64,000 nucleotides of DNA. Origin: Alphaproteobacteria bacterium. GTDB lineage: Bacteria > Pseudomonadota > Alphaproteobacteria > Rhizobiales > Rhizobiaceae. The notes beneath the pieces were generated by a model. It saw nothing but the letters and a program-made list of their open reading frames with translations. It was not told where the DNA came from and searched no databases. Every line of letters starts with the position of its first letter. The first letter of the stretch is position 1. This document shows positions 45,549 through 54,611 of this stretch, in pieces. The stretch covers positions 1,054,001-1,118,000 of the forward strand of contig JANSYK010000002.1 in NCBI GenBank assembly GCA_024742485.1, read 5' to 3'. The position numbers and the translations under genes are program-made.

Positions 45549-45611
45549 ACCCGACCTTTTAGCGACTTGTTTAACGTGGCAGCAAGCCGGTCGGCCAAAT
45601 CACCACGGGAT
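45549..45611 (-). promoter_or_regulatory. SAM-II riboswitch upstream of metZ
   Basis: Read on the minus strand, the element contains the conserved parts in order: CGTGG-TGATTT, then CTTGCTG-CCACGTTAAACA, then GTCGCTAAAAGG. The CGTGG and CCACG strands form stem P1, and the GCTAAA segment belongs to the pseudoknot that binds S-adenosylmethionine. SAM-II occurs mainly in alphaproteobacteria in front of metA, metZ and metC-type genes. SAM binding is expected to switch off metZ. The 5' end coincides with the transcription start predicted from the promoter at 45618-45646. Confidence 0.92.
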
Positions 45612-45617
45612 AAGGTT

Positions 45618-45646
45618 TCTTTACAAGGCTGATTTCCTTGCGTCAA
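45618..45646 (-). promoter_or_regulatory. sigma-70 promoter for metZ
   Basis: TTGACG (45641-45646) and TAAAGA (45618-45623) are separated by 17 bases on the minus strand. Transcription would start about 7 bases downstream, near 45611, exactly at the 5' edge of the SAM-II riboswitch, which supports the assignment. Confidence 0.65.
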
Positions 45647-45707
45647 TCGCATCGCGCTGTATTTGATACCGCAGTTCCTTTGAGTACAACGTGGCAGGGG
45701 AGATCGT

Positions 45708-46796
45708 ATGCGCGAGGCGGGCATTCTGGCGGACCGGGAAATCGCGGCACTGTTCGATGCCGGGCGCCTTCTGGCACCCAGGCCGCTGGATGCGGACCAG
45801 ATCCAACCCGCCAGTCTCGATCTGCGCCTCGGAAGGACGGCCTACAGGGTACGTGCCAGTTTTCTGCCCGGCCCCGATCACGCTGTCGCCGACAAGCTCG
45901 ACCGCCTGAAACTGCATGAAATCGATCTGAGCAATGGCGCGGTTCTGGAGACCGGCTGTGTCTACATCGTTCCGCTTCTGGAGCATCTTGATCTGCCGGC
46001 CGGCGTTTCAGCGTCGGCCAATCCGAAAAGCTCGACCGGGCGACTGGATATTTTCACACGGGTCATGGCAGACCATACACAGGAATTTGACAAGATCCCG
46101 GAGGCCTATGGCGGGCCACTTTTCCTGGAGGTCAGCCCGCGCACGTTTCCGATCGTTGCGCGGACAGGCTCGCGCCTGTCGCAGGTCCGGTTTCGAAAGG
46201 GGTACGCCGGACTTGATGAGGCGGAATTGGCGGCACTGCACAAGAGTGACGTTCTGGTTGCCTCCGACCGTCCGAACATATCCGGGGGCGGCATTGCATT
46301 GTCGGTTGACCTCGAAGGTGGCCCGGATGGTCTTGCTGGCTATCGAGGCAAGCATCACACGGCGGTCATCGACGTCGACAGGAAGGCCGCACACGACATT
46401 CTCGATTTCTGGGAACCGATCGAGCGGCGCGGCAAGGCCGAACTGATCCTGGATCCCGATGAGTTCTATATTCTGGTCTCGCGCGAGGCGGTGCATGTAC
46501 CGCCGCTCTATGCCGCGGAGATGACGCCTTTCGATCCCCTGGTCGGGGAGTTTCGGGTTCACTATGCCGGTTTTTTTGACCCCGGCTTCGGTCACAGCAC
46601 CGCCGGCGGTTCCGGCAGCCGGGCGGTCCTGGAAGTGCGCAGTCACGAAGTGCCGTTTATTCTCGAACACGGACAGATCGTCGGCAGGCTGGTTTATGAG
46701 CACATGCTGGAACGGCCCGAAGCACTTTATGGAACCGATCTGGGCTCCAACTATCAGGCACAGGGCCTCAAACTCTCCAAGCACTTCAAATCGTAA
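45708..46796 (+). CDS. dcd: 2'-deoxycytidine 5'-triphosphate deaminase (long form)
   Basis: A 362-residue long-form Dcd-like protein of alphaproteobacteria; it would convert dCTP to dUTP for dTMP synthesis. Two dUTPase/Dcd-like halves are visible: IQPASLDLRLGRTAYRV at the start and PLLEHLDLPAGVSASANPKSSTGRLDIFTR, where the SSTGRLD segment is the conserved nucleotide-binding motif; the second half has YAAEMTPFDPLVGEFRVHYAGFFDPGFG. The ATG at 45708 has AGGGGAG upstream. It is divergent from metZ with 200 bases between, holding the riboswitch region. A hairpin with six T follows its stop. Confidence 0.9.
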   Translation: MREAGILADREIAALFDAGRLLAPRPLDADQIQPASLDLRLGRTAYRVRASFLPGPDHAVADKLDRLKLHEIDLSNGAVLETGCVYIVPLLEHLDLPAGVSASANPKSSTGRLDIFTRVMADHTQEFDKIPEAYGGPLFLEVSPRTFPIVARTGSRLSQVRFRKGYAGLDEAELAALHKSDVLVASDRPNISGGGIALSVDLEGGPDGLAGYRGKHHTAVIDVDRKAAHDILDFWEPIERRGKAELILDPDEFYILVSREAVHVPPLYAAEMTPFDPLVGEFRVHYAGFFDPGFGHSTAGGSGSRAVLEVRSHEVPFILEHGQIVGRLVYEHMLERPEALYGTDLGSNYQAQGLKLSKHFKS

Positions 46797-46797
46797 T

Positions 46798-46834
46798 CAG
46801 GCCGTGGTTCCGGTCAACCGGCCTGCTGTTTTTT
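46798..46834 (+). terminator. Terminator after dcd
   Basis: caggcc...ggtt at 46798-46809 pairs with aaccggcctg at 46816-46825 (2-base bulge), and tttttt follows at 46829-46834. It overlaps the 3' end of the convergent channel gene. Confidence 0.65.
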
Positions 46835-47602
46835 CAGCTCGGCAATATCGGCGCGCAGCGCCTTGATTTCCCCCAGGATCATTTCCTGTTCGCTCTGCAG
46901 TGCTTCACGGTCGGCTGATGCCTCCGCCTCGTGCTCGGCCTGCATGGCCGAAACGATGATACCGATAAAGAGGTTGAGCACCGTAAAGGAGGTGGCGATG
47001 ATGAACGGCACGAAAAACGCCCAGGACAGCGGGAACACTTCCATGACCGGACGGACGATGCCCATCGACCAGCTTTCCAGCGTCATGATCTGGAACAGCG
47101 AATAGGCCGAGGCCGGGATCGAGCCGAACCATTCGGGAAACGCTGCGCCGTAGAGCTTGGTCGCCATCACCGAGAACACGTAAAACACCAGCCCCAAAAG
47201 CAGTACGATCGATCCCATGCCGGGCAATGCCGACATCAGCCCGCCAACGACCCGGCGCAGCGACGGCACCATGCTGACGAGCCGCAGCACACGCAGAATG
47301 CGCAGTGCCCGCAGCACCGAAAGGCTTCCTGTCGTCGGCAAAAGTGCGATGCCAACGACGACGAAGTCGAAGATGCGCCAAGGATCCTTGACAAAATTCT
47401 GGCGATAAACCGCAATCTTGGCGGCAAGTTCGGCGACAAAGATCCAAAGGATCAGCCGGTCGATGAAATACAGCACCGGGCCGAAATGCGTGATCGCGGC
47501 CGGTACGGTTTCGAGCCCCAGCGTCACCGCATTGACGGCGATGATGATGGTGATGAACCATTCGAACTTGCGGTTTTCGAGAAGGTTTTGCAGGGCGTTC
47601 AT
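46814..47602 (-). CDS. Voltage-gated sodium channel-like ion transporter (NaChBac family)
   Basis: A 262-residue single-repeat channel with six transmembrane segments. The voltage sensor S4 is SVLRALRILRVLRLVSMVPSLRR, with Arg at every third position. The pore loop has the sodium selectivity filter TLESWSM in FQIMTLESWSMGIV, followed by S6 (FIIATSFTVLNLFIGIIVSAMQAE). The C-terminus is a coiled coil (residues about 228-260, AEASADREALQSEQEMILGEI), as in NaChBac tetramers. The start at 47602 is chosen because S1 begins just after; the ribosome site is weak. It likely carries Na+ in electrical or pH signalling. Confidence 0.88.
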   Translation of the reverse strand: MNALQNLLENRKFEWFITIIIAVNAVTLGLETVPAAITHFGPVLYFIDRLILWIFVAELAAKIAVYRQNFVKDPWRIFDFVVVGIALLPTTGSLSVLRALRILRVLRLVSMVPSLRRVVGGLMSALPGMGSIVLLLGLVFYVFSVMATKLYGAAFPEWFGSIPASAYSLFQIMTLESWSMGIVRPVMEVFPLSWAFFVPFIIATSFTVLNLFIGIIVSAMQAEHEAEASADREALQSEQEMILGEIKALRADIAELKKQQAG

Positions 47603-47702
47603 GACAGCTTCGGCTTGGATTCCGGATGACCAGCACATGGCAATGGGGCGTCTGCCTGTCAAGCCGCGCGTGACAGAAATCACTGTGTTGCCTTTGTTAT
47701 CT

Positions 47703-47770
47703 GCGGGGCCCTGGGAGGGTATGATCTTCCCAAGCTCGACGTGCGGTTTCGATTCCCGCTGCCCGCTCCA
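47703..47770 (+). pseudogene. Decayed tRNA-Gly(CCC); 3' half well preserved
   Basis: 47726-47770 matches the 3' half of a glycine tRNA: anticodon loop TTCCCAA, stem gctcg, T-arm gcggt-ttcgatt-cccgc, acceptor tgcccgc, discriminator T and CCA. The 5' half is not functional. GCGGGG at 47703 could be the old 5' acceptor strand, but the D-arm and the 5' anticodon stem are missing or wrong, and one conserved T-stem pair (G53-C61) is broken. Total length is 68 bases. It may be a decayed gene or an att-site scar of an element that integrated at a glycine tRNA. Confidence 0.7.
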
Positions 47771-47781
47771 GCCGCTGGCGG

Positions 47782-48885
47782 TCAGGCCGCTTTGGCTTTT
47801 TCCGGAAAGAGACCCGCCAGCCCGGCCTTGCTGGCCTCGCAGATGCCCCGTTCGGTGATCAGGCCGGACATAAGGTGTGACGGTGTCACGTCAAACGCAT
47901 AATTGGCGACCGGTGTGTCCTCGGGGCAGATCAGCACGCTGGTTTCCTGCCCCTGTGCGTCCTTGCCGGGCATCCATGAAATCTCGGTGCCGTCCCGTTG
48001 TTCGATCGGGATCTCCCTTATGCCGTCATCGACGGTCCAGTCGACCGTGGTGGAAGGCAGGGCCACATAGAACGGGACGCCATTGTCCCTGGCTGCCAGT
48101 GCCTTGAGATAGGTGCCGATCTTGTTGCAGACATCGCCACTGGCCGTTGTCCGGTCCGAGCCGACAATGCACAAATCGACCATGCCGTGCTGCATGACGT
48201 GCCCGCCGGCATTGTCGACAATCAGCGTGTGGTTGACACCATGGCGACCGAGTTCCCAGGCGGTCAGGGAGGCGCCCTGATTGCGGGGACGCGTCTCGTC
48301 GACCCAGACATGCACCGGCAAGCCGAGATCATGGGCTTGATAGACGGGAGACGTCGCCGTTCCCCAGTCGACGGTTGCCAGCCATCCGGCATTGCAGTGC
48401 GTCAAGATGCTGATCGGTTCTCCTGGCGCCTTCTTGGCCGCAATCTCCTTGATCAGACCCAGCCCGTGTTTGCCAATTGCATGATTTGTTTCGACGTCTT
48501 CTTCACAGATACGCGCCGCGTGTGCCCAGGCCGCATCCGCACGTTCTGCCTCCGGCAACGGTCTCAAGAGATTGGCTGTTTCGTCCAGCGCCCATCTCAG
48601 ATTGATAGCGGTGGGCCGTGTCGCGTGCAGCAGGTCGTAGGAGTCACCCAGCATCCGCGAGGAGGGGTCCTTGCGCATGGCAATGGCCACTCCATAGGCA
48701 GCCGTTGCTCCGATCAGCGGGGCACCGCGCACCTGCATGTCACGGATGGCAATGGCTGCATCTTCCAGGGTCGTCAGTTGATGCGTGACGAAACTGTGCG
48801 GCATGCGTGTCTGATCGATGATGCTGACGGTTTTTCCGTCGTCCTCTGCCCAGATGGACCGATAAGCCTTGCCGTCGATCTTCAT
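47782..48885 (-). CDS. mtnA: S-methyl-5-thioribose-1-phosphate isomerase
   Basis: A 367-residue MtnA that converts methylthioribose-1-phosphate to methylthioribulose-1-phosphate in methionine salvage. Key segments are [38 protein letters not shown] with the catalytic Cys, [18 protein letters not shown], and [20 protein letters not shown] with the catalytic Asp. The start at 48885 has GGAGGGAA upstream and overlaps the mtnK stop by 4 bases. Confidence 0.95.
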   Translation of the reverse strand: MKIDGKAYRSIWAEDDGKTVSIIDQTRMPHSFVTHQLTTLEDAAIAIRDMQVRGAPLIGATAAYGVAIAMRKDPSSRMLGDSYDLLHATRPTAINLRWALDETANLLRPLPEAERADAAWAHAARICEEDVETNHAIGKHGLGLIKEIAAKKAPGEPISILTHCNAGWLATVDWGTATSPVYQAHDLGLPVHVWVDETRPRNQGASLTAWELGRHGVNHTLIVDNAGGHVMQHGMVDLCIVGSDRTTASGDVCNKIGTYLKALAARDNGVPFYVALPSTTVDWTVDDGIREIPIEQRDGTEISWMPGKDAQGQETSVLICPEDTPVANYAFDVTPSHLMSGLITERGICEASKAGLAGLFPEKAKAA

Positions 48886-50171
48886 AGCCTGGTTCCCTCC
48901 ATTCTGATCCGTCGGGCCACTTCGCACACACCGTTCATCGACGAGAAAAGGTCACGACCAACCAGCAGCTCACGCCCCATGGAAAGCGCATTGGCCTCAC
49001 ATCGGGCGCGCAGATCCGGGTCTTCGATCGACCCCATGTCTTCCACATGGGCAAGACCGACCAGCCGCCGGATCATCTTCGCACCGGCAAAGCCCAGCGT
49101 ATCGCAAAACAGTGCCCGTAATGTATGGGTCAGGGCCTGCTCGGCCCCCGGTGCATCGTCCTGATCCTCGAAAAGCGCCCGCGGATACAGGATGCCGTCC
49201 CGCTCGCTCCGCCAGAGCGCCCGGAACCGGTCCTCGAAGACCTGCCACGTGTCGATGATCGTGGTCAGCAGCCACTCCTGATAATCGTCGCGCTCACCGG
49301 GCTTGCCCGCATGCCCGTCCTGGGAGAAATAGGCAAGGAGATAATTTGCAAAGAGCGCGCCGGTGTCGAAACCCATCGGTCCATAAAAAGCAAATTCGGG
49401 ATCGATGACCTGCGTATCATCCTGCGTGACCATGACCGAGCCGCTGTGCAGGTCGCCATGCACGAGCGCCTGGCTGCTGCTGGTGAACTTCTGCTTCATG
49501 ACCTGCACGGCCACCTTGAGATCCCGGTCCTGCCGAAGCGCCAATGCCAGCCGATCCAGTTGCGGGCTGGTCCAACTGTTCATTTCGGCGTCGTGATAGG
49601 GGTCGGTAAAGACCAGGTTCTCGGTAATGTCGCATAGCTCGACATTGTCACTGAACAGGGCGACATCCTGCTTTTTTCGAGCGGTTTCCATATGAAGGTC
49701 GGACGTGCGAAACAGCGTTTCCGCCATGAACAGACCAAGATCCCTGGCAATTTTGGGATATTCGATGCCGGCGATCAGGCCTTTGCGCAGGATAATATGG
49801 TCGGCCAGATACTCCATCGCGATCAGCGCCTTGGCTTCGTCGAAACGGTAGACCTGCGGAACGCGTGCGCCGCTCGTGCTGGTGCGGGCCTGTCGGGTCA
49901 GAGCATGATATTCGAAGTAGGAGCGTTTTAGCGGCAGCGGCCACGATTCACCGACAAGCCGCACATAGGGCAGGGCCTGTTTGATGATCATCGAGCCGAC
50001 CGGACCCTTGACGATAAAGACCAGATTGAGATTGCCGTCGCCGATCTCGACGGTTTCCATCTGATCCTGATCGCCGCCAACCCGCTCGGCGAGCTCATCG
50101 ATGCCGCTGATATAGCCCTTGATCGTGTCTGCGGAAAATGCCGTATACCCCTTCGGTGTGGTGACAGTCAT
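48882..50171 (-). CDS. mtnK: 5-methylthioribose kinase
   Basis: A 429-residue aminoglycoside-phosphotransferase-fold kinase that phosphorylates methylthioribose, the first step that feeds MtnA. The N-lobe has [14 protein letters not shown] and [10 protein letters not shown]; the catalytic loop is [13 protein letters not shown] and the metal motif [14 protein letters not shown]. The start at 50171 has GGGGAAG upstream; a longer frame adds 88 residues with no similarity to the family. mtnK-mtnA is a coupled operon of methylthioadenosine recycling, near metZ. Confidence 0.95.
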   Translation of the reverse strand: MTVTTPKGYTAFSADTIKGYISGIDELAERVGGDQDQMETVEIGDGNLNLVFIVKGPVGSMIIKQALPYVRLVGESWPLPLKRSYFEYHALTRQARTSTSGARVPQVYRFDEAKALIAMEYLADHIILRKGLIAGIEYPKIARDLGLFMAETLFRTSDLHMETARKKQDVALFSDNVELCDITENLVFTDPYHDAEMNSWTSPQLDRLALALRQDRDLKVAVQVMKQKFTSSSQALVHGDLHSGSVMVTQDDTQVIDPEFAFYGPMGFDTGALFANYLLAYFSQDGHAGKPGERDDYQEWLLTTIIDTWQVFEDRFRALWRSERDGILYPRALFEDQDDAPGAEQALTHTLRALFCDTLGFAGAKMIRRLVGLAHVEDMGSIEDPDLRARCEANALSMGRELLVGRDLFSSMNGVCEVARRIRMEGTRL

Positions 50172-50483
50172 TGCGCTTCCCCGCTGTGCTGCCGATCTGT
50201 CTCTTGGCAATTGAGTTATCGGCTTTTGCTTCGATCCGTTACCACTAAATGCATCAGTTTGAATTATGTCAAGGTATGGTGACTTTTGACACATTGACCC
50301 TTGAAAGGGGGGTGTGGGCAGCGCGAAACGGTGCAGCTTTGTCAGCCGATGGTTCGATAGGCTGTTCCATTGGTGCATGACGCTCTGGTAAGAAGGTGCG
50401 GGTAAGGAATCGCCAAGCTCTTGGGGCTGAGGCACAGCACACCCGACACGTCAACACCGCGCCAGATGGGAACCGAGCCGTTT
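50172..50483. promoter_or_regulatory. Divergent spacer between mtnK and a binding-protein gene
   Basis: The 312 bases hold no convincing gene. On the minus strand TTGACA (50267-50272) with a weak AT-rich -10 region about 17 bases on could be the mtnK promoter. I see no SAM-type riboswitch here, in contrast to metZ. Confidence 0.35.
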
Positions 50484-51341
50484 ATGACATTGCAGACCGT
50501 CCATCGCCTTTTCCTCGTGCTCATCCTCCTGCTGTTGCCGGGCACCATGAGCGCCGTCCATGGGCAGCAGCCGGTCGCCATCCCCAACTACTGGGATCCG
50601 CGTGAACGAGTCATTTTGCCCGATTTGACGCCGCGGACGCGAATTCGGTTCCTGACGACGGCGGACTTCCCGCCGTTTAACTTCATCGACCAGCGGGATC
50701 GGGTTGCCGGCTTTCACGTCGATCTGGCCCGAGCGATCTGCAGCGAACTTGCCATTGTCGAGAAATGCCAGTTGCAGGTGTTGCCGTGGAATGAGCTGAC
50801 CAGCGCCATCACCAGCGGCCAGGGAGATGCGATCATAGCGGGGCTTGCCGTCAACAGCGACAACCGCAAACAGTTCCTGTTCACGCGCCCGTTCTTGAAG
50901 CTTCCCGCACGGTTTATCCGGCTGAAAACAACATCATTGCCAACGCAGGATTCCCAGGCCCTGGCCCAGCGCCGTGTGGGTGTGCTGGCAAAATCAGCCC
51001 ATGAGGCGCTGCTGCGGACCTATTTCCCCGATATCAAGCCGGTAACCTATGGCACCGCCGATTTCATGTTCGATGGTCTCAAAACCGGCGAAGTGGACGC
51101 CGTCTTCGGCGATGGCGTGCAACTGTCGTTCTGGCTTGGCAGCAACCGGGCCGATGATTGCTGCATCTTTTTTGACGGGCCGTATTTTGCCCCGGCCTTT
51201 CTGGGTGAGGGCCTGTCGGTGGCTGTACGCAATGACAGCCCGGATCTTGTCCAGGCGTTCGATCATGCGCTGCAGGCACTCAGCAAGAATGGCCGGCTGA
51301 AGGAGCTCTATCTGCGGTATTTTCCCAACGGACTCTACTGA
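50484..51341 (+). CDS. Periplasmic amino-acid-type substrate-binding protein (SBP_bac_3)
   Basis: A 285-residue protein of the HisJ/GlnH type. The start at 50484 gives a signal peptide (HRLFLVLILLLLPGTMSAVHG); an ATG at 50466 is possible. The binding domain has IRFLTTADFPPFNFIDQRDRVAGFHVDLARAICSEL, QGDAIIAGLAVNSDNRKQFLFTRPF, and DGLKTGEVDAVFGDG. It ends DLVQAFDHALQALSKNGRLKELYLRYF, typical of polar-amino-acid ABC systems. No permease or ATPase gene adjoins it, so it may be an orphan or work with a pump elsewhere. Confidence 0.85.
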   Translation: MTLQTVHRLFLVLILLLLPGTMSAVHGQQPVAIPNYWDPRERVILPDLTPRTRIRFLTTADFPPFNFIDQRDRVAGFHVDLARAICSELAIVEKCQLQVLPWNELTSAITSGQGDAIIAGLAVNSDNRKQFLFTRPFLKLPARFIRLKTTSLPTQDSQALAQRRVGVLAKSAHEALLRTYFPDIKPVTYGTADFMFDGLKTGEVDAVFGDGVQLSFWLGSNRADDCCIFFDGPYFAPAFLGEGLSVAVRNDSPDLVQAFDHALQALSKNGRLKELYLRYFPNGLY

Positions 51342-51414
51342 GCCGAAGCTTTTGCAGATCGTTGATATTGTTGATGCTTTCCGGTCCAACCAAACCCGTC
51401 AAACCTGACGTGCT

Positions 51415-52227
51415 CTAAAGCTTCCTGAAGGGCAGCAGAAGTGACCAGACAATGCGCGTCGGTGCACGATCGCGATAGGTCTCGAGCCCGATCTCCATCT
51501 CCTGGTGACCCAGCCGTGGCTGGGCACAATAGGTCCGGAACAGATAATCCCAGAAGGGAAAGTTGAAGCCGTAATTGCTGTCGGTTTCCGCACGGTAGCT
51601 CGAATGATGCACCCGGTGCATATCCGGTGTCACCAGGACACGCCGAAGCAGGCGATCAAGACCGAGTGGCAGTTTGGCGTTCGAATGGTTGAACATGGCC
51701 GTGCCGTTGAGCACGATCTCGAAGATCAGCACGGCGACCGCCGGTGGACCGAGGCAAAGAATGATCAGTGCCTTCCAGAACATGGACAGGACGATTTCAA
51801 GCGGATGGAACCGCAGCGCCGTCGTCAGATCGAAACCCGGGTCGGCATGGTGCATCCTGTGGATTCGCCACAGCAGCGAGATCTTGTGGCTGAGCACATG
51901 CTCCAGCCAGACCGCGAAATCCAGGATGACAAAGGCGGCAATGCCGGCAATCCATGGCGACACGTCGAAGATGTGAAACAGCCCATAGCCGTTTTCCGAA
52001 GCCCAAAGTGCGGTGCCGACCGCCGCCAGCGGAAACACCACACGCAGGGCCAGGGACGACAGCAGAAGAATGGAGATATTGGTCAGCCAGCGGCGCGCCT
52101 TGAGGGCGCCCAGCATTTCGTCGCGCTCAAGCCGCGGGCTGAGCAGCTCGAAAGCAGCCATGGACAGGAAGATCGCGGCAAAGGCCAGGAGGCGAATCAG
52201 CGGTTCGGACAGGCCCCACACTTGCAT
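51415..52227 (-). CDS. Sterol desaturase/fatty-acid hydroxylase family protein
   Basis: A 270-residue membrane di-iron enzyme. The three His boxes are visible: HVLSH, HRMHH and later HRVHHSSYR plus FNHSNAK, with the spacing of the family. Four or more hydrophobic segments surround them. The family oxidises or hydroxylates membrane lipids, carotenoids, or sterol-like molecules; the exact substrate cannot be told. It is preceded by a TerB gene 6 bases upstream on the same strand, so the two are cotranscribed. Confidence 0.88.
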   Translation of the reverse strand: MQVWGLSEPLIRLLAFAAIFLSMAAFELLSPRLERDEMLGALKARRWLTNISILLLSSLALRVVFPLAAVGTALWASENGYGLFHIFDVSPWIAGIAAFVILDFAVWLEHVLSHKISLLWRIHRMHHADPGFDLTTALRFHPLEIVLSMFWKALIILCLGPPAVAVLIFEIVLNGTAMFNHSNAKLPLGLDRLLRRVLVTPDMHRVHHSSYRAETDSNYGFNFPFWDYLFRTYCAQPRLGHQEMEIGLETYRDRAPTRIVWSLLLPFRKL

Positions 52228-52233
52228 CGCAAA

Positions 52234-52647
52234 TCAGTGGGTTCGAAAACGAGCCATCGCACCGCGTTCAATGGCGGCACAGGTCAGCTTGTCCAGCCCC
52301 AGCCGGTCGCGCAGGATCTGCAGCAGTCGCAATTCCTCCTGCTCGACATGCAGGTCGGCAGCGGCCACCTCGACGGCCAGTGAATAAGCTGTGTCATAAA
52401 GGCCCGGCGGCAGCGCGTCATGGGCGATCAGCATGACCGTGTCGAGACCGTCCTGTTCGCTCAAAATGGCGCCGCAATCACGCGAGACACGAAGCAGTCG
52501 CTCCTCCGGAAAATCATGGAAAATCGGCAATGTCCGCGTGATGTTTCCGATTTGCGCCAGCTCGGCATCCGTCATGGTTCTGTCAACGGCCGACATGGTG
52601 ACCATCACATAAATCAAGGCGTCCTGAACGGTAATCGGGGAGGTCAT
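52234..52647 (-). CDS. TerB-family protein
   Basis: A 137-residue all-helical protein of the tellurite-resistance TerB type: ALIYVMVTMSAVDRTMTDAELAQIGNI, then AYSLAVEVAAADLHVEQEELRLLQILRDRLGL, each with the paired acidic residues seen in TerB-like domains. The start at 52647 has AAAGGA 7 bases upstream; longer frames are unlikely. TerB domains bind metal ions and attach to the membrane in stress responses. Its coupling to a membrane lipid oxidase gene suggests a membrane-linked role; tellurite resistance itself needs other ter genes, absent here. Confidence 0.85.
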   Translation of the reverse strand: MTSPITVQDALIYVMVTMSAVDRTMTDAELAQIGNITRTLPIFHDFPEERLLRVSRDCGAILSEQDGLDTVMLIAHDALPPGLYDTAYSLAVEVAAADLHVEQEELRLLQILRDRLGLDKLTCAAIERGAMARFRTH

Positions 52648-52914
52648 GCAAAATCCTTTGCCATCTGCTTCCATTGGACCATGCCACGCTCTAAAACGAA
52701 GCTGACGCAGGGTCAAGCGTAACGCTGATTTCAGAGGTCAACGAGCCGTGATCCGAATGGTGATTGCAGCAAATTGACGTCCTGAACCTGCCGCCACGTT
52801 GACGTGCCCGCTGCGTCAGCATAATGCATGGCTGCAAATGGCCCAAGCTGTGGTCCAGCGTGCGGCAATTGGCCGCCGGGCATGATCGACCAAACACCAG
52901 AACCGTTCGAAAGC

Positions 52915-54585
52915 ATGATGATGAGCAACCAGCGCCCCATGAGAATCGATCTTGATGACGAGATGATTGCAGCGGCCGCCGAGGCGAAGGCCTGGCCGTT
53001 CGAGGAAGCGCGCAAACTCATCAAGCGTTTTGAGAAAACCGGAACGCCGGACACGGTTCTTTTCGAAACCGGTTATGGTCCGTCCGGTCTGCCGCATATC
53101 GGCACATTCGGCGAAGTGGCCCGTACATCGATGGTCCGCCATGCCTATCGCGTGTTGACCGGGGATGCTGTCAAAACCAAGATCCTGTGTTTCTCCGACG
53201 ACATGGACGGGTTCCGCAAAGTGCCGGAGAACCTGCCCAATCAGGAGATGATGCGGGCCCATCTGGGCAAGCCGTTGAGCCGCATACCGGATCCGTTTTC
53301 AAACGAATATCCGTCCTTCGCTGCCGCCAACAACGCCCGCCTGATGGCGTTTCTCGACCGGTTCGAGTTCGACTACGAATTCGCCTCGTCCACCGACTAT
53401 TACACAACGGGCCGGTTCGACAGCGCCCTGACGCGGATGCTGGAGGTTTATGACGATGTCATGGCCATCATTCTTCCCACCCTCGGAGAGGAGCGGCGGG
53501 CGACCTATTCACCGTTTCTGCCGGTCTGCAAGCGAACCGGCAAGGTTTTGCAGGTGGCGATGACGGCGATCGATGCGGCCGCCGGCACGATCACCTATGT
53601 CGATCCCGAAACCGGGGAATCAATTGAAACCGGCGTTACTGGCGGGCAGGTCAAGTGCCAGTGGAAAGCGGACTGGGCGCTGCGCTGGTTTGCGCTGGGC
53701 GTTGACTATGAAATGGCGGGAAAGGATCTGATCGACAGCGTGACACTGGCGTCGAAAATCTGTCGCGCACTGGGCGGCCGCCCACCGGAAGGCTTCAATT
53801 ACGAACTTTTCCTGGATGAAAACGGCCAGAAGATTTCGAAATCCCGGGGCAACGGGCTGACCATCGATGAATGGCTGACCTACGCGTCGCCGGAGAGCCT
53901 TGGCCTCTACATGTATCAAAAGCCGAAGACGGCCAAGAAACTTCATTTCGATGTGATCCCCAAGGCGGTCGACGAGTACTTCACGTTTCTGTCGGCCTAT
54001 CAGCGCCAGGACTGGAAGAGCCGGCTCGGCAATCCTGTCTGGCATATGCATGACGGCCGGCCGCCAGCCATCGAAAATCCGGTGCCATTTGCCATGCTGC
54101 TCAACCTGGTGAGCGCGTCGAACGCGCAAAACAGCGATGTCCTGTGGGGCTTCATCTCGCGTTATGCGCCGGGTGTGACCCGCCAGTCTCATCCCGAGCT
54201 CGATGAACTGGTTGGCTATGCCATTCGGTATTTCAATGATTTCGTCAAGCCGACGAAGGTCTTTCGCGCACCCGACGATGTTGAGCGACGGGCGCTGGCT
54301 TCACTCGACGAAAAGCTGGGCTCACTTTCGCCCGGCAGCGATGGTGCCGTCATTCAGGATGCCATTCTCGACGTGGCGCGGGCGATTGAGCGTTACCAGG
54401 ATCAGAAGAGAAAGAGTCCCGATGGTGGACCGGGCGTTTCGGGAACCTTTTTCCAGATGCTCTATCAGGTGCTGTTGGGACAGGATCGCGGTCCGCGTTT
54501 CGGATCCTTTGTAGCGCTTTACGGGATTGACGAGACCCGCGAGCTGATCGCTCAAGCCCTTGCGGGAAAACTGGCAGCCGCCTGA
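52915..54585 (+). CDS. lysK: Lysyl-tRNA synthetase, class I
   Basis: A 556-residue class I LysRS, the archaeal-type enzyme also used by many alphaproteobacteria and spirochetes. The HIGH motif lies in [13 protein letters not shown] and the KMSKS motif in [11 protein letters not shown]; an insertion holds [27 protein letters not shown]. It has no relation to the class II LysS fold. The start is one of three consecutive ATGs (52915, 52918, 52921); the upstream frame extension is unlike the family. No class II lysS appears in the window, so this is probably the only LysRS of the organism. Confidence 0.95.
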   Translation: MMMSNQRPMRIDLDDEMIAAAAEAKAWPFEEARKLIKRFEKTGTPDTVLFETGYGPSGLPHIGTFGEVARTSMVRHAYRVLTGDAVKTKILCFSDDMDGFRKVPENLPNQEMMRAHLGKPLSRIPDPFSNEYPSFAAANNARLMAFLDRFEFDYEFASSTDYYTTGRFDSALTRMLEVYDDVMAIILPTLGEERRATYSPFLPVCKRTGKVLQVAMTAIDAAAGTITYVDPETGESIETGVTGGQVKCQWKADWALRWFALGVDYEMAGKDLIDSVTLASKICRALGGRPPEGFNYELFLDENGQKISKSRGNGLTIDEWLTYASPESLGLYMYQKPKTAKKLHFDVIPKAVDEYFTFLSAYQRQDWKSRLGNPVWHMHDGRPPAIENPVPFAMLLNLVSASNAQNSDVLWGFISRYAPGVTRQSHPELDELVGYAIRYFNDFVKPTKVFRAPDDVERRALASLDEKLGSLSPGSDGAVIQDAILDVARAIERYQDQKRKSPDGGPGVSGTFFQMLYQVLLGQDRGPRFGSFVALYGIDETRELIAQALAGKLAAA

Positions 54586-54611
54586 TCAACCCATGACAGC
54601 CATGGGTGTGG

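Noticed and set aside
47703-47770. Functional tRNA-Gly gene
   Set aside because: The D-arm and the 5' anticodon stem are missing and a conserved T-stem pair is broken; kept only as a remnant.
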